Shown: positions 9,383-19,970, counted from the stretch's first letter. The stretch is DNA of 64,000 bases from Streptomyces sp. AV19 (GCF_015999245.1 NZ_JAEAMR010000004.1:136255-200254); one strand, 5' to 3'. The notes: generated by a model not told the origin, from the letters alone. Numbers and translations are program-made.

Positions 9383-9498
9383 AAAGACGCGGTGACGCGT
9401 CAGCGAGCGACAACCACGGACGCCGAGTGGGGACCCGGCGTTTGCCGATTTCGCTGCGTACTTTTCCGATCGCGCCGCGGAAGGGGGAGGATAGGGCC

Positions 9499-10470
9499 AT
9501 GCAGCCACGGAACATGTCCATGAGTGGAGTGGTCGACCTCGCCGCGGTGAAGGCGGCCGGGGAGGCCAAGCAGAAGGCCGAGCAGGCGCGGGCCGAGTCC
9601 GCGCGCCGCGGTGGCGCGCCGGCGGCCGGCGCGGGCCGGCTGGTCTTCGACGTAGACGAGACGAATTTTGAAGCGGAAGTCCTCCAGCGCTCCGCCGAGG
9701 TGCCCGTCGTCATCCAGTTCTGGGCCGAGTGGTGCGGGCCCTGCAAGCAGCTGATGCCGGTGCTGGAGGGGCTGGCCGCGCAGTACGCGGGCCGGTTCGT
9801 CCTGGCCAAGGTGGACATCGACAAGAACCCGCTGCTGATGCAGCAGTTCGGTGTCCAGTCCGTGCCGACGGTCTTCGCCGTGGTGGCCGGGCAGGCGCTG
9901 CCGCTGTTCCAGGGCGCGCAGCCGAAGGCGCAGGTGCAGCAGGTGCTGGATCAGCTGGTCCAGGTGTCGGAGGAGCGCTTCGGGATCGTGGGCGCGCCGG
10001 TCGAGCCGGGCGACGGGCAGGAGGCGGCCGAGCCCGCCCCGGCGCCCGTGGGTCCGTACGACGCGGCCCTGGGCGCGGCGCACGACGCGCTGGACCAGGG
10101 CGACCTGGCCGGCGCGATCCAGGCGTACAAGAACGTGCTGTCCGACGACCCGGGTCACCCGGAGGCGAAGCTGGGCCTGGCCCAGGCGGAGCTGCTCCAG
10201 CGGGTCCAGGGCCTGGACGCGCAGCAGGTGCGCAAGGCCGCGGCGGAGGCGCCGGGCGATGTGCGGGCGCAGATCGCGGCGGCCGACCTCGACCTGGTCG
10301 GCGGGCACGTGGAGGACGCCTTCGGGCGGCTCATCGACGCGATCCGGCGCACGGCGGGCGACGACCGCGACGCGGCGCGCGTCCGGCTGCTGGAGCTCTT
10401 CGAGGTGATCGGGGCGGACGATCCGCGGGTCTCGGCGGCCCGTGCGGCGCTCTCCCGGGCGCTGTTCTGA
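9499..10470 (+). CDS. YbbN/CnoX-type thioredoxin with TPR domain
   Basis: This 323-residue cytosolic protein has a thioredoxin domain with the active site WAEWCGPCKQ (Cys79 and Cys82) and cis-Pro in SVPTVFAVV. A C-terminal TPR-like half follows, beginning at about residue 190 (AALGAAHDALDQGDLAGAIQAYKNVLSDDPGHPEAKLGLAQAELL). This is the layout of YbbN/CnoX co-chaperones. E. coli YbbN lacks the second Cys, whereas this one keeps CGPC and may be redox active. ATG 9499 has GGGGGAGG 8 bases upstream; the frame extends to 9427 but lacks a site there. A perfect terminator follows. Confidence 0.9.
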   Translation: MQPRNMSMSGVVDLAAVKAAGEAKQKAEQARAESARRGGAPAAGAGRLVFDVDETNFEAEVLQRSAEVPVVIQFWAEWCGPCKQLMPVLEGLAAQYAGRFVLAKVDIDKNPLLMQQFGVQSVPTVFAVVAGQALPLFQGAQPKAQVQQVLDQLVQVSEERFGIVGAPVEPGDGQEAAEPAPAPVGPYDAALGAAHDALDQGDLAGAIQAYKNVLSDDPGHPEAKLGLAQAELLQRVQGLDAQQVRKAAAEAPGDVRAQIAAADLDLVGGHVEDAFGRLIDAIRRTAGDDRDAARVRLLELFEVIGADDPRVSAARAALSRALF

Positions 10471-10562
10471 CCCATCGGGTGACCCTCCGGTGACCCATCC
10501 GGCACAGGGACCGCGCTATATCAAATCTTTATAAACGCGTTCGCCGTTACGGCGAGTAAGGG

Positions 10563-10586
10563 AAACCCGGGCATTCGCCCGGGTTT
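10563..10586 (+). terminator. rho-independent terminator after the YbbN gene
   Basis: A ten-base stem aaacccgggc / gcccgggttt has a 4-nt loop (attc) and runs into TTTTT. It is the clearest intrinsic terminator in the window. Confidence 0.9.
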
Positions 10587-10590
10587 TTCC

Positions 10591-11055
10591 CGTTGTTCAC
10601 CGATCCTCGCGGGTGCGGCCCGGCGACGCGGCGTGTCCGGTCCCGGCGGGGCCGGCCCCCGTCGGCCGACCGCCGAATTACTCGCAAGTAATGAACCTCT
10701 TGTGCCCCGCTCCGGAATGCACCACGATCGGCGGGACCCGGTCCAGCACCGCGGCCCGGCATCCGGCCGGGGCAAGGGAGTTGGGTCCCCACCGGGCCGG
10801 CCGGCGGCTGTCCGCCGGCCGTGGGACAGGGGGGTCCCCGCCGTCAACGGCTGGGCCTGTCCCGGAGGTTGCGCGCAGGCGTGGCCACGTGGTTGTCGCT
10901 CGGGGGTGATCGCCGGTGCACCGGTCGCGACTTGGCGTCGGACGCCGTCGCGCGCGTCGGCGTTCGGCTTCCCGAGGACGTAGCACGTCTCCCACCCCGG
11001 GCCGGGGGTTGTTCCCAGCCCGTGCCGGGGTGTACGTCCGAGAAGGAGGCAAGTC
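10591..11055. other. 465-bp region without a gene
   Basis: No convincing coding frame was found on either strand. The stretch holds an inverted repeat at 10677-10692 and the promoter and ribosome binding site (aaggagg) of the DUF6230 gene. Confidence 0.5.
10677..10692. promoter_or_regulatory. ATTACT-cgca-AGTAAT palindrome upstream of the DUF6230 operon
   Basis: Six-base perfect arms lie around a 4-base centre, in an AT-rich island within GC-rich DNA. It lies 364 bp before the DUF6230 start. It resembles a TetR-type operator or a promoter element. The distance makes assignment to the operon uncertain. Confidence 0.35.
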
Positions 11056-11712
11056 ATGAAGTCCCAGGCACGCGGTGGGACCAGATGGAAGCGCTTCGCC
11101 GTCGTCATGGTCCCGAGCGTCGGTGCTGCGGCCGTGGTGACGATGGCCATCGCGCAGGGCGCGCTGGCGGCGTCGTTCAGCGTCTCGGGTCAGCAGTTCC
11201 AGATCGAGGCCGGCGAGATGAAGGGCAAGGGCTTCGTCCAGTACGGATCCCTCGACCAGAACAAGCAAGGCGCCCACCCTGTCGTGGTCGTCGGTGTCCA
11301 TGACGCGACGATCAGCAATCTGTGCCAGTCGGTGTCCGTCCGCGTCCCGCTCCTCAACAAGGACGTGTCGATGAAGCTGCGGGCCGGACAGGGCCCGAAC
11401 GAAGCAGACAAGGTCAAGGCGGGCAACCTCTACATCGACGCCGATATCCTCAACGCCAACGCCAAGTTCGAGAACATCGACATCGGTGTGCCGGTGGACA
11501 ACGCCCCCAAGGGCCCGGGTCCGGCCAAGGGTGACCACTACGTTCCCGGTTCCTTCGCCCAGCAGGCCGACAGCGTCGTCTTCACCAACGCTAAACAGCA
11601 GGCCTGGGCGACTTCGGCGGGCACCTTCGAACTCAAGGGCCTGAAGATGGACATCAAGTTCGGGAAGAACGAGTGCTTCGACCCGAAGTCCGTGAAGAGG
11701 CCGGACGACTGA
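11056..11712 (+). CDS. DUF6230 family secreted protein
   Basis: This 218-residue protein has a positively charged start (MKSQARGGTRWKRF), a long hydrophobic segment (AVVMVPSVGAAAVVTMAIAQGALAASF) and then an exported beta-rich domain. That domain contains FQIEAGEMKGKGFVQYGS, HPVVVVGVHDATISNLCQSV and a second Cys near the end (FGKNECFD), so one disulphide is possible. It is a DUF6230 protein, sometimes labelled cholesterol esterase, though no catalytic triad is visible and that label is not supported here. It leads a three-gene run with DUF6114 and a Pro/Thr/Ser-rich protein. The start ATG follows aaggaggcaagtc. Confidence 0.85.
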   Translation: MKSQARGGTRWKRFAVVMVPSVGAAAVVTMAIAQGALAASFSVSGQQFQIEAGEMKGKGFVQYGSLDQNKQGAHPVVVVGVHDATISNLCQSVSVRVPLLNKDVSMKLRAGQGPNEADKVKAGNLYIDADILNANAKFENIDIGVPVDNAPKGPGPAKGDHYVPGSFAQQADSVVFTNAKQQAWATSAGTFELKGLKMDIKFGKNECFDPKSVKRPDD

Positions 11713-11830
11713 CCCGACGGGCGTGGGGAACGGTGCGATCCGTCCTCCGCGCCCGGACGTCAACTTCCGCCGGGCCAGGCTGCCTTGAGCGCCCGAACCA
11801 CCTTTTCGTCAGCCCCGAGGAGCTTTACGC

Positions 11831-12328
11831 ATGAGCGCCGACACGCGATCCCTGCCGTCCGGCTCAGGCTCGTTCGGCCGAGCACGCCGTGCCTTCCGCG
11901 GATGGCGGGGGAGGCGACCGTTCTGGGGCGGGCTGTGGACCATCCTGGCCGGCGTCCCGATCATGTACATCCCGTACCAGACCATGACCCTCGGCGACCT
12001 GCACATCCGCCTGGCCACGACGGCGGGTGCCGGCTCGCTGATCATAGGGGTGCTGCTGATCGTCCTCGGTCTGACCATGTGGTTCCAGCCGCAGTCCAGG
12101 GTCTTCGCGGGCGTCGCGACGATCCTGCTCGGGCTGGTCTCGCTGGTCGTCTCGAACTTCGGCGCCTTCATCATCGGGCTCCTGCTGGCGCTCGTCGGCG
12201 GCGGGCTGGGCGTCTCCTGGGCACCCGGCAGGCCGGTGGCCGACGGACCGGCCGACGATCCGGGTGCCGACGACGGGCCCTCCGGCGCACCTGCCGCGTC
12301 CGGCGGCCCGTCCCTGCTGAAGGAATGA
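11831..12328 (+). CDS. DUF6114 integral membrane protein
   Basis: This 165-residue membrane protein has about four helices (FWGGLWTILAGVPIMYIPY, LATTAGAGSLIIGVLLIVLGLTMWF, VFAGVATILLGLVSLVVS, FGAFIIGLLLALVGGGLGVSW). The C-terminal tail is Asp/Ala/Pro-rich. DUF6114 genes regularly sit beside DUF6230 genes in Streptomyces; the function is unknown. The start ATG has GAGGAG 8 bases before. Its stop overlaps the next gene's ATG by 3 bases (ATGA), so the two are coupled. Confidence 0.85.
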   Translation: MSADTRSLPSGSGSFGRARRAFRGWRGRRPFWGGLWTILAGVPIMYIPYQTMTLGDLHIRLATTAGAGSLIIGVLLIVLGLTMWFQPQSRVFAGVATILLGLVSLVVSNFGAFIIGLLLALVGGGLGVSWAPGRPVADGPADDPGADDGPSGAPAASGGPSLLKE

Positions 12329-13608
12329 ATGGGGCCACCGTGTCCACTGAGTCCACTGACGAAGACCCGGGGGCGAAGACGGGCCCCCGCCACGCCGCGC
12401 CGAGAAAGCCGCTGCTGGCCCGGCTGCACATGCCCGCCGGCAAGGCGATCGCCCTCGCGGCGATGCCCACCGCCGTGCTCATGGGCATGGGCTTCACCCC
12501 CCAACTCGCCCAGGCGAAGCCGGTGGAGCCGCCGAACCCGTTCGGTGACGCGTTCTGCCTGACGAAGCCGGACGCGTCGCCGTCGCCGTCGCCGGATGCC
12601 ACCCCCGGCACCCCGTCGCCGAGTCCGGACGCGAGCAGGACCGCTGACGCCGATGACAAGCCCAAGTCGTCCGGGAAGGTGCCGCCTTCGCCGGCGGGCA
12701 CGCCGTCGCCTTCGCCGTCGCCGAAAGCGAAGCCGAAGTCGACGCCGTCACCGACGCCGTCCCCTACCGAGGACCCGGTCGAGAAGGACCGTGGCAAGCT
12801 CCCCGGATCGCTGCCGCTGCCCCTGCCGCCCATGACGGCCTCGCCGTCCCCGACGCCCACGGACACCCCCACCCCCACGCCGACTCCGAGCGCAAAGAGC
12901 CCCGAGAGCCCCGAGAGCCCCAAGAGCCCGGCCCCCACCCCGTCCAACGGCGCGCTGAAGAAGGCGCCCCCCTCGCCCACGCCGAAGGCGACGCCCCAGC
13001 CGCGCAAGACCCTGGACGTACCGGAGACGCCGGAGGCCACTCCGACCCCGGACGCGTCCGGCAGCGCGTCGCCGTCGCCGTCGGCGACCCCGTCGCCCAC
13101 GGCCACGGGTGAGAAGACCCCCAAGCCCTGCCCGACCACCAAGGCCGGACCCGACCGGCAACAGGCCGGCTTCGCCAACAACCCCTGGTTCCTGGAGGCC
13201 AGCAAGCTCACGCTGCGCGGGCTGACCTACGAGGGGATCAAGGAGATCACCACCATAGGCGGGCAGAAGAAGTCCGTCGTGAAGTTCACGGCCGACGGCC
13301 TGGACATCAAGGATCTGCACGCGCTGGTGAACGACCGGGGGAAGGTCTTCCACCAGAGGGGCCCGGGGCCGGAGGTCCCGACGATCAGGGGCGGCAAAGT
13401 CACCCTGTACACCGAGGAGTTGAAGGGCAAGCTCCTCGGCATCCCGATGACCGTCAACGCCTCCCACCCCCCGCCCCTCATACCCGGCCTGAAGCTGCCG
13501 ATCCCCATCAGCTACACGGACGTCAAGATCCGCCAGGCGGGCCAGTACGGCGGGACTCTCACGATCCCGAACATGAAGGTCTACATCACCGACGGGACGT
13601 ACCCGTAG
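12325..13608 (+). CDS. Pro/Thr/Ser-rich exported protein with C-terminal domain
   Basis: This 427-residue protein has three parts. The basic N-terminus has a hydrophobic export segment (KAIALAAMPTAVLMGMGFTPQLAQA). The low-complexity linker of about 190 residues is almost wholly Pro, Ser, Thr, Lys and Asp (repeats such as PSPSPDA, TPTPTPT, SPESPES) and suggests a wall-spanning, possibly glycosylated stalk. The folded C-terminal domain runs from about residue 275 (FANNPWFLEASKLTLRGLTYEGIKEITT). That domain seems to echo the DUF6230 theme of measured beta strands (VKFTADGLDIKDLHALV). ATG 12325 overlaps the DUF6114 stop; a GTG at 12340 is an alternative. The three genes probably form one surface complex, though this is inference. 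Confidence 0.8.
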   Translation: MNGATVSTESTDEDPGAKTGPRHAAPRKPLLARLHMPAGKAIALAAMPTAVLMGMGFTPQLAQAKPVEPPNPFGDAFCLTKPDASPSPSPDATPGTPSPSPDASRTADADDKPKSSGKVPPSPAGTPSPSPSPKAKPKSTPSPTPSPTEDPVEKDRGKLPGSLPLPLPPMTASPSPTPTDTPTPTPTPSAKSPESPESPKSPAPTPSNGALKKAPPSPTPKATPQPRKTLDVPETPEATPTPDASGSASPSPSATPSPTATGEKTPKPCPTTKAGPDRQQAGFANNPWFLEASKLTLRGLTYEGIKEITTIGGQKKSVVKFTADGLDIKDLHALVNDRGKVFHQRGPGPEVPTIRGGKVTLYTEELKGKLLGIPMTVNASHPPPLIPGLKLPIPISYTDVKIRQAGQYGGTLTIPNMKVYITDGTYP

Positions 13609-13619
13609 GGCAGCACAAA

Positions 13620-13675
13620 CGGCCGTGGCCGCCACCCCCGTCGTCGGAACGAGACGGGAGCGGCGGCCACGGCCG
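13620..13675. terminator. bidirectional terminator between the surface-protein operon and pyk
   Basis: Fourteen-base perfect arms (cggccgtggccgcc / ggcggccacggccg) enclose a second small stem (cccgtc/gacggg). It lies between two convergent genes, so it likely serves both. Confidence 0.75.
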
Positions 13676-13692
13676 CGTCACGCGCGGGCGAA

Positions 13693-15120
13693 CTAGCGGT
13701 TCTCGCCGCCCAGGTGGTGCACCCGGACCATGTTCGTCGTGCCGGGGACGCCGGGGGGCGAGCCGGCGGTGATGATCATGGTGTCGCCGTCGCTGTAGCG
13801 GTGGAGCTTGAGCAGCTCGGCGTCGACCAGGTCGACCATCGCGTCCGTGTTGTCCACGTGCGGGACGACGAAGGTCTCGACGCCCCAGCTCAGGGCGAGC
13901 TGGTTGCGGGTGGCGGCGTCCGTGGTGAAGGCCAGGATCGGCTGGGCCGTGCGGTAGCGGCACAGGCGGCGGGCCGTGTCGCCGGACTTGGTGAACGCGA
14001 CCAGCGCCTTGCCGCCGAGGAAGTCGGCGATCTCGCAGGCGGCGCGGGCGACGGAGCCGCCCTGGGTGCGCGGCTTCTTGCCCGGGACGAGCGGCTGGAG
14101 GCCCTTGGAGAGGAGCTCCTGCTCGGCCGCCTCGACGATGCGGGACATCGTCTTGACGGTCTCGATCGGGTAGGCGCCCACGCTCGACTCGGCGGAGAGC
14201 ATGACCGCGTCGGCGCCGTCGAGGATGGCGTTGGCGACGTCGGAGGCCTCGGCGCGCGTCGGACGCGAGTTGGTGATCATCGACTCCATCATCTGGGTCG
14301 CGACGATCACCGGCTTGGCGTTGCGGCGGCACATCTCGATCAGGCGCTTCTGCACCATCGGGACGCGCTCCAGCGGGTACTCCACCGCCAGGTCGCCACG
14401 GGCCACCATCACACCGTCGAAGGCCATGACGACCTCGTGCATGTTCTCGACGGCCTGCGGCTTCTCGACCTTGGCGATCACCGGGACGCGGCGGCCGACC
14501 TCGTCCATGACGCGGTGGACGTCCTGGACGTCCTTGGCGTCGCGGACGAAGGACAGGGCGACCATGTCGCAGCCCATCGCGAGCGCGAACTTCAGGTCCT
14601 CGACGTCCTTCTCGGACAGGGCCGGGACGTTGACCGCCGCGCCGGGCAGGTTGATGCCCTTGTGGTCGGAGATGACGCCGCCCTCGATGACGATCGTCCT
14701 GACCCGCGGGCCGTCGACCTCCGTCACGCGCAGCTCGACGTTGCCGTCGTTGATCAGGATCTGGTCGCCCTTGGAGACATCGCCCGGCAGACCCTTGTAG
14801 GTCGTGCCGCAGATGGTCTTGTCGCCGGGGACGTCCTCGGCCGTGATGGTGAACTCGTCGCCGCGCACCAGCTCCACCGGGCCGTCCGCGAAGGTCTCCA
14901 GGCGGATCTTCGGGCCCTGGAGGTCGGCCAGGACGCCGATCGCGCGCCCGGTCTCGTCCGCGGCCTTGCGGAGGCGGTGGTACCGCTCCTCGTGCTCCGA
15001 GTGGGAGCCGTGGCTCATGTTGAAGCGGGCCACGTTCATGCCGGCCTCGATCAGCGTCTTCAGCTTCTCGTAGGAGTCGACGGCAGGGCCCAGGGTGCAG
15101 ACGATTTTGGAACGGCGCAT
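13693..15120 (-). CDS. pyk: pyruvate kinase
   Basis: This 475-residue enzyme makes pyruvate and ATP from phosphoenolpyruvate and ADP. The N-terminus MRRSKIVCTLGPAVDS is followed by GMNVARFNMSHGSHSEHEERY (substrate and nucleotide residues). The B domain follows, then the metal/PEP site VPVIAKVEKPQAVENM and the signature VMVARGDLAVEYPLERVPMVQK. The C-terminal allosteric domain ends in GTTNMVRVHHLG. ATG 15120 is set by the conserved RRSKIV start; 30 further open codons upstream are not conserved in character. It is followed, in the direction of reading, by a bidirectional terminator, and preceded by ackA 97 bases upstream. Confidence 0.96.
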   Translation of the reverse strand: MRRSKIVCTLGPAVDSYEKLKTLIEAGMNVARFNMSHGSHSEHEERYHRLRKAADETGRAIGVLADLQGPKIRLETFADGPVELVRGDEFTITAEDVPGDKTICGTTYKGLPGDVSKGDQILINDGNVELRVTEVDGPRVRTIVIEGGVISDHKGINLPGAAVNVPALSEKDVEDLKFALAMGCDMVALSFVRDAKDVQDVHRVMDEVGRRVPVIAKVEKPQAVENMHEVVMAFDGVMVARGDLAVEYPLERVPMVQKRLIEMCRRNAKPVIVATQMMESMITNSRPTRAEASDVANAILDGADAVMLSAESSVGAYPIETVKTMSRIVEAAEQELLSKGLQPLVPGKKPRTQGGSVARAACEIADFLGGKALVAFTKSGDTARRLCRYRTAQPILAFTTDAATRNQLALSWGVETFVVPHVDNTDAMVDLVDAELLKLHRYSDGDTMIITAGSPPGVPGTTNMVRVHHLGGENR

Positions 15121-15216
15121 GGGGCAGATCCTATCGGTTTGTTTCGGAGCGGAATATTCGAGCTGTGGGAAAGGACAGGGGCGGAACCCCGGATTCCACC
15201 GGGATCCCACTGGGAT

Positions 15217-16434
<1,218 letters not shown>

Positions 16435-16478
16435 GGAACTTTCCGTGGTGGGGGGAAGGTCGGGGGACATGGCGGGCA

Positions 16479-18575
16479 TCACGGCTCGACGCGGTCGCCG
16501 CGCTGCTCGCCCTGCGCCTGGATGGCGGTGATCGCGACGGTGTTGACGATGTCCTGCACCAGCGCGCCGCGCGACAGGTCGTTGACCGGCTTGCGCAGAC
16601 CCTGCAGGACCGGGCCGACCGCGACCGCGCCGGCCGAGCGCTGCACGGCCTTGTAGGTGTTGTTGCCCGTGTTGAGGTCGGGGAAGACCAGGACGGTGGC
16701 CTTGCCGGCGACCTCGGAGCCCGGGAGCTTGGTGGCGGCGACGGCCGCGTCCACGGCGGCGTCGTACTGGATCGGGCCCTCGACCAGGAGGTCGGGACGG
16801 CGCTCGCGGACGAGCTCGGTGGCCCGGCGGACCTTGTCCACGTCCGCGCCGGAGCCGGAGGTGCCGGTGGAGTACGACAGCATCGCGATCCGCGGCTCGA
16901 CGCCGAACTGGGTGGCGGTGGCGGCGGACTGGATGGCGATGTCCGCGAGCTGCTCGGCGTTGGGGTCCGGGTTGACCGCGCAGTCGCCGTAGACGAGCAC
17001 CCGGTCGGCCAGGCACATGAAGAAGACCGAGGAGACGATCTGGGCGCCCGGCGCGGTCTTGATGATCTCGAAGGCGGGGCGGATGGTGGCCGCGGTGGAG
17101 TGCACCGCGCCGGAGACCATGCCGTCGGCCAGGCCCTCCTGGACCATCAGCGTGCCGAAGTAGGAGACGTCGGCGACGACGTCGTGCGCCAGCTCCACGG
17201 TCATGCCCTTGTGGGCCCGGGCCTTGGCGTAGATCTCGGCGAAGCGCTCGCGCAGCGGCGACTTCTGCGGGTCGATCAGCTGGGCCTCGCCCAGGTCGAT
17301 GCCGAGCTCGCCGGCCCGCTTGCGGATCGCGTCCTCCTCGCCGAGCAGCGTGAGGTCGCAGACGTCGCGGCGCAGCAGCACGTCGGCGGCGCGCAGCACG
17401 CGCTCCTCGGTGCCCTCGGGCAGGACGACGCGGCGGCGGGCGGAGCGGGAGCGCTCGATGAGCTCGTGCTCGAACATCATCGGGGTGACGCGGCTGGAGC
17501 GGGCGACGGAGATCCGGCCGGCCAGCTCGCTGGTGTTCACGTGGCGCTCGAAGAGGCCGAGGGCGGTCTCGGCCTTGCGCGGCGAGGAGCCGTCGAGCTT
17601 GCCCTCGATGGCGAACAGCTCGGCCGCGGTCGGGAAGGAGCCGCCGGGCACGGAGATCACCGGGGTGCCCGGGGCGAGGCGGTTGGCCAGCGCCAGGATG
17701 TCCTGGCCGGGGCGCTCGTCGAGGGTGAGCAGCACGCCGGCGATGGGCGGGGCGCCGGCGCTGTGCGCGGCGAGCGCGCCGACGATCAGGTCCACGCGGT
17801 CGCCGGGGGTCACCACCAGGCAGCCCTCGGTCAGGGCGGGGAGGAAGACGGGGAGCATGGCGCCGCCGAAGACGAAGTCCTTGGCGTCGCGGTCCAGGCC
17901 CGCCTCGTCGCCGAGCAGCACGTAGGCGCCCAGCTTGCGGACGATCTGCGCCACGGTCGGGGCGGAGAGGGACGCCTCCTCGGGCAGCGCGTAGCAGGGC
18001 ACCGGCAGGCCGGCGGTCAGGCCCTCGGCGACCGCCTCGCGGTCGGCGGGCGCCACGCGGTTGACGACCAGGGCGACGACGTCGCAGCCCAGCGCCTCGT
18101 AGGCGCGGTAGGCGTTGCGCGCCTCGGCGCGGACGGACTCGGCCTGCTGGCCCTGGGCGCCGACCACGGTGATCACGGAGGCGCCGAACTCGTTGGCCAG
18201 GCGGGCGTTGAGGGCGAGCTCCTCCGGCAGGTTGCTGCCGATGAAGTCGGTGCCGAGGACGAGGACGTACTCGTACTCGCGGGCGACGGCGTGGAAGCGC
18301 TCGACGATGCGGGAGACCAGCTCGTCCGCGCCCTTCTCGGCCTGGAGGGCGGCGGCCTCGCCGTACGTGAGGCCGTACACGCTTTCGGGTGACTGTTCCA
18401 GCCGGTAGCGCGTCCGCAGGAGGTCGAAGAGCCGGTCCGGCCCGTCGCCGTGGACGAGCGGGCGGAAGATCCCCACCCGGTCCACCTGGCGGGTCAGGAG
18501 CTCCATGACTCCCAGCTCGATGACCTGGCGTCCGTCGCCGCGATCGGTCCCGGTCACGTACACGCTGCGCGTCAC
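16479..18575 (-). CDS. pta: phosphate acetyltransferase, long three-domain form
   Basis: This 698-residue enzyme converts acetyl-CoA and phosphate to acetyl phosphate. It has an N-terminal P-loop-like domain degenerate of BioD type (VYVTGTDRGDGRQVIELGVMELL), then a DRTGG domain around residues 210-320. The catalytic PTA_PTB domain runs from about residue 370 (RRVVLPEGTEERVLRAADVLLRRD) to the end, with SYSTGTSGSGADVDKVRRAT and VFPDLNTGNNTYKAVQRSAG. GTG 18575 has AGGAG a few bases before (agcaaggagagcacgc). The gene leads the pta-ackA pair and is divergent from pfkA. Confidence 0.96.
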   Translation of the reverse strand: MTRSVYVTGTDRGDGRQVIELGVMELLTRQVDRVGIFRPLVHGDGPDRLFDLLRTRYRLEQSPESVYGLTYGEAAALQAEKGADELVSRIVERFHAVAREYEYVLVLGTDFIGSNLPEELALNARLANEFGASVITVVGAQGQQAESVRAEARNAYRAYEALGCDVVALVVNRVAPADREAVAEGLTAGLPVPCYALPEEASLSAPTVAQIVRKLGAYVLLGDEAGLDRDAKDFVFGGAMLPVFLPALTEGCLVVTPGDRVDLIVGALAAHSAGAPPIAGVLLTLDERPGQDILALANRLAPGTPVISVPGGSFPTAAELFAIEGKLDGSSPRKAETALGLFERHVNTSELAGRISVARSSRVTPMMFEHELIERSRSARRRVVLPEGTEERVLRAADVLLRRDVCDLTLLGEEDAIRKRAGELGIDLGEAQLIDPQKSPLRERFAEIYAKARAHKGMTVELAHDVVADVSYFGTLMVQEGLADGMVSGAVHSTAATIRPAFEIIKTAPGAQIVSSVFFMCLADRVLVYGDCAVNPDPNAEQLADIAIQSAATATQFGVEPRIAMLSYSTGTSGSGADVDKVRRATELVRERRPDLLVEGPIQYDAAVDAAVAATKLPGSEVAGKATVLVFPDLNTGNNTYKAVQRSAGAVAVGPVLQGLRKPVNDLSRGALVQDIVNTVAITAIQAQGEQRGDRVEP

Positions 18576-18860
18576 GCGTGCTCTCCTTGCTCCATGCCGT
18601 GGGGTAGCCGTTGGGTGTTACAGCCGTGGGGTGTTACGGGCGTTGCAGGCCGTTCTTCTGTTCTTCGCCCGGCCTGTGAAAATACCCGTTAGGGTGGTCT
18701 TGCCCTCTTGACAATACCTGCGACCCTGGATAAGGCGCGCGTCAGGCGGGCCACGGTGGACGGTGACTGCACCACCGCAGCGCCACGGCAGCACCGCCGG
18801 GCCCATGGAACAATCGGGTCCGGCTCACAGGTACCAGTAGCGAGCAGGAGACACAGCACG

Positions 18861-19886
18861 ATGCGCATCGGAGTCCTCACCGCGGGCGGCGACTGCCCCG
18901 GCCTGAACGCCGTCATCCGCTCAGTGGTGCACCGTGCCATCGCGGAACACGGTGACGAGGTCATCGGCTTCGAGGACGGCTTCAAGGGCCTGCTCGACGG
19001 CCGCTTCCGCAAGCTCGACCTCGACGCGGTCAGCGGCATCCTGGCCCGCGGCGGCACCATCCTCGGCTCGGCCCGCCTGGAGCGCGCCCGGCTGCGCGAG
19101 GCGTGCGAGAACGCCAAGGACTTCTCCCGCGAGCACGGCATCGACGTCCTCATCCCGATCGGCGGCGAGGGCACCCTGACCGCCGCGCGGATGCTCTCCG
19201 ACGCGGGCCTGCCCGTCGTCGGCGTTCCCAAGACGATCGACAACGACATCTCCTCCACGGACCGCACCTTCGGCTTCGACACCGCCGTCGGCGTCGCCAC
19301 CGAGGCCATCGACCGCCTCAAGACCACCGCCGAGTCGCACCAGCGCGTCATGGTCGTCGAGGTCATGGGCCGCCACGCCGGCTGGATCGCCCTGGAGTCC
19401 GGCATGGCCGGCGGCGCCCACGGCATCTGCCTGCCCGAGCGCGCCTTCGACCCGGCCGACCTGGTCAAGATGGTGGAGGAGCGCTTCGCCCGCGGCAAGA
19501 AGTTCGCCGTCATCTGCGTCGCCGAGGGCGCGCACCCGGCCGACGGCACCATGGACTACGCCAAGGGCGCCATAGACCAGTTCGGCCACGAGCGCTTCGC
19601 CGGCATCGGCACCAAGCTCGCCACCGAGCTGGAGCGCCGCCTCGGCAAGGAGGCCCGCCCGGTCATCCTCGGCCACGTCCAGCGCGGCGGCACGCCCACC
19701 GCGTACGACCGCGTCCTCGCCACGCGCTTCGGCTGGCACGCCGTCGAGGCCGCGCACCGCGGCGAGTTCGGCAAGATGACCGCGCTGCGCGGCACCGACA
19801 TCGAGATGGTCCCGCTCGCGGACGCGATCACCGAGCTGAAGCGGGTGCCGGAGGACCGGATGGACGAGGCGGAGTCGGTCTTCTGA
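18861..19886 (+). CDS. pfkA: 6-phosphofructokinase, actinobacterial group III
   Basis: This 341-residue enzyme phosphorylates fructose 6-phosphate. The N-terminus MRIGVLTAGGDCPGLNAVIR binds nucleotide. GGEGTL has Gly104, and VPKTIDNDI has Lys124 and catalytic Asp127. Gly104 favours ATP over pyrophosphate, while Lys124 is the residue usually seen in PPi enzymes; this mixed pair is typical of Streptomyces group III PFKs, which use ATP. VMGRHAGWIAL and VILGHVQRGGTPTAYDR are further signatures. ATG 18861 follows gagcaggag. It is divergent from pta, and a strong terminator follows. Confidence 0.95.
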   Translation: MRIGVLTAGGDCPGLNAVIRSVVHRAIAEHGDEVIGFEDGFKGLLDGRFRKLDLDAVSGILARGGTILGSARLERARLREACENAKDFSREHGIDVLIPIGGEGTLTAARMLSDAGLPVVGVPKTIDNDISSTDRTFGFDTAVGVATEAIDRLKTTAESHQRVMVVEVMGRHAGWIALESGMAGGAHGICLPERAFDPADLVKMVEERFARGKKFAVICVAEGAHPADGTMDYAKGAIDQFGHERFAGIGTKLATELERRLGKEARPVILGHVQRGGTPTAYDRVLATRFGWHAVEAAHRGEFGKMTALRGTDIEMVPLADAITELKRVPEDRMDEAESVF

Positions 19887-19902
19887 CCTCAGGCCGATCA
19901 TG

Positions 19903-19947
19903 GATCAGCCCGGGTCCGCTGCCATTTGGCAGGGGCCCGGGCTGATC
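19903..19947 (+). terminator. terminator after pfkA
   Basis: A long stem (gatcagcccggg.. / ..cccgggctgatc) has a short internal asymmetry and a small loop, followed by TTT. It lies 16 bases after the pfkA stop. Confidence 0.8.
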
Positions 19948-19970
19948 TTTACGGGATTTCGGGGAGTTGA

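Noticed and set aside
11056..11712. Cholesterol esterase function for the DUF6230 protein
   Set aside because: The label is common in databases, but no Ser-His-Asp triad or lipase motif is visible in the protein.
10678..11763. 361-codon minus-strand frame antisense to the DUF6230 gene
   Set aside because: It is antisense to a well supported secreted-protein gene and has no domain or signal of its own.
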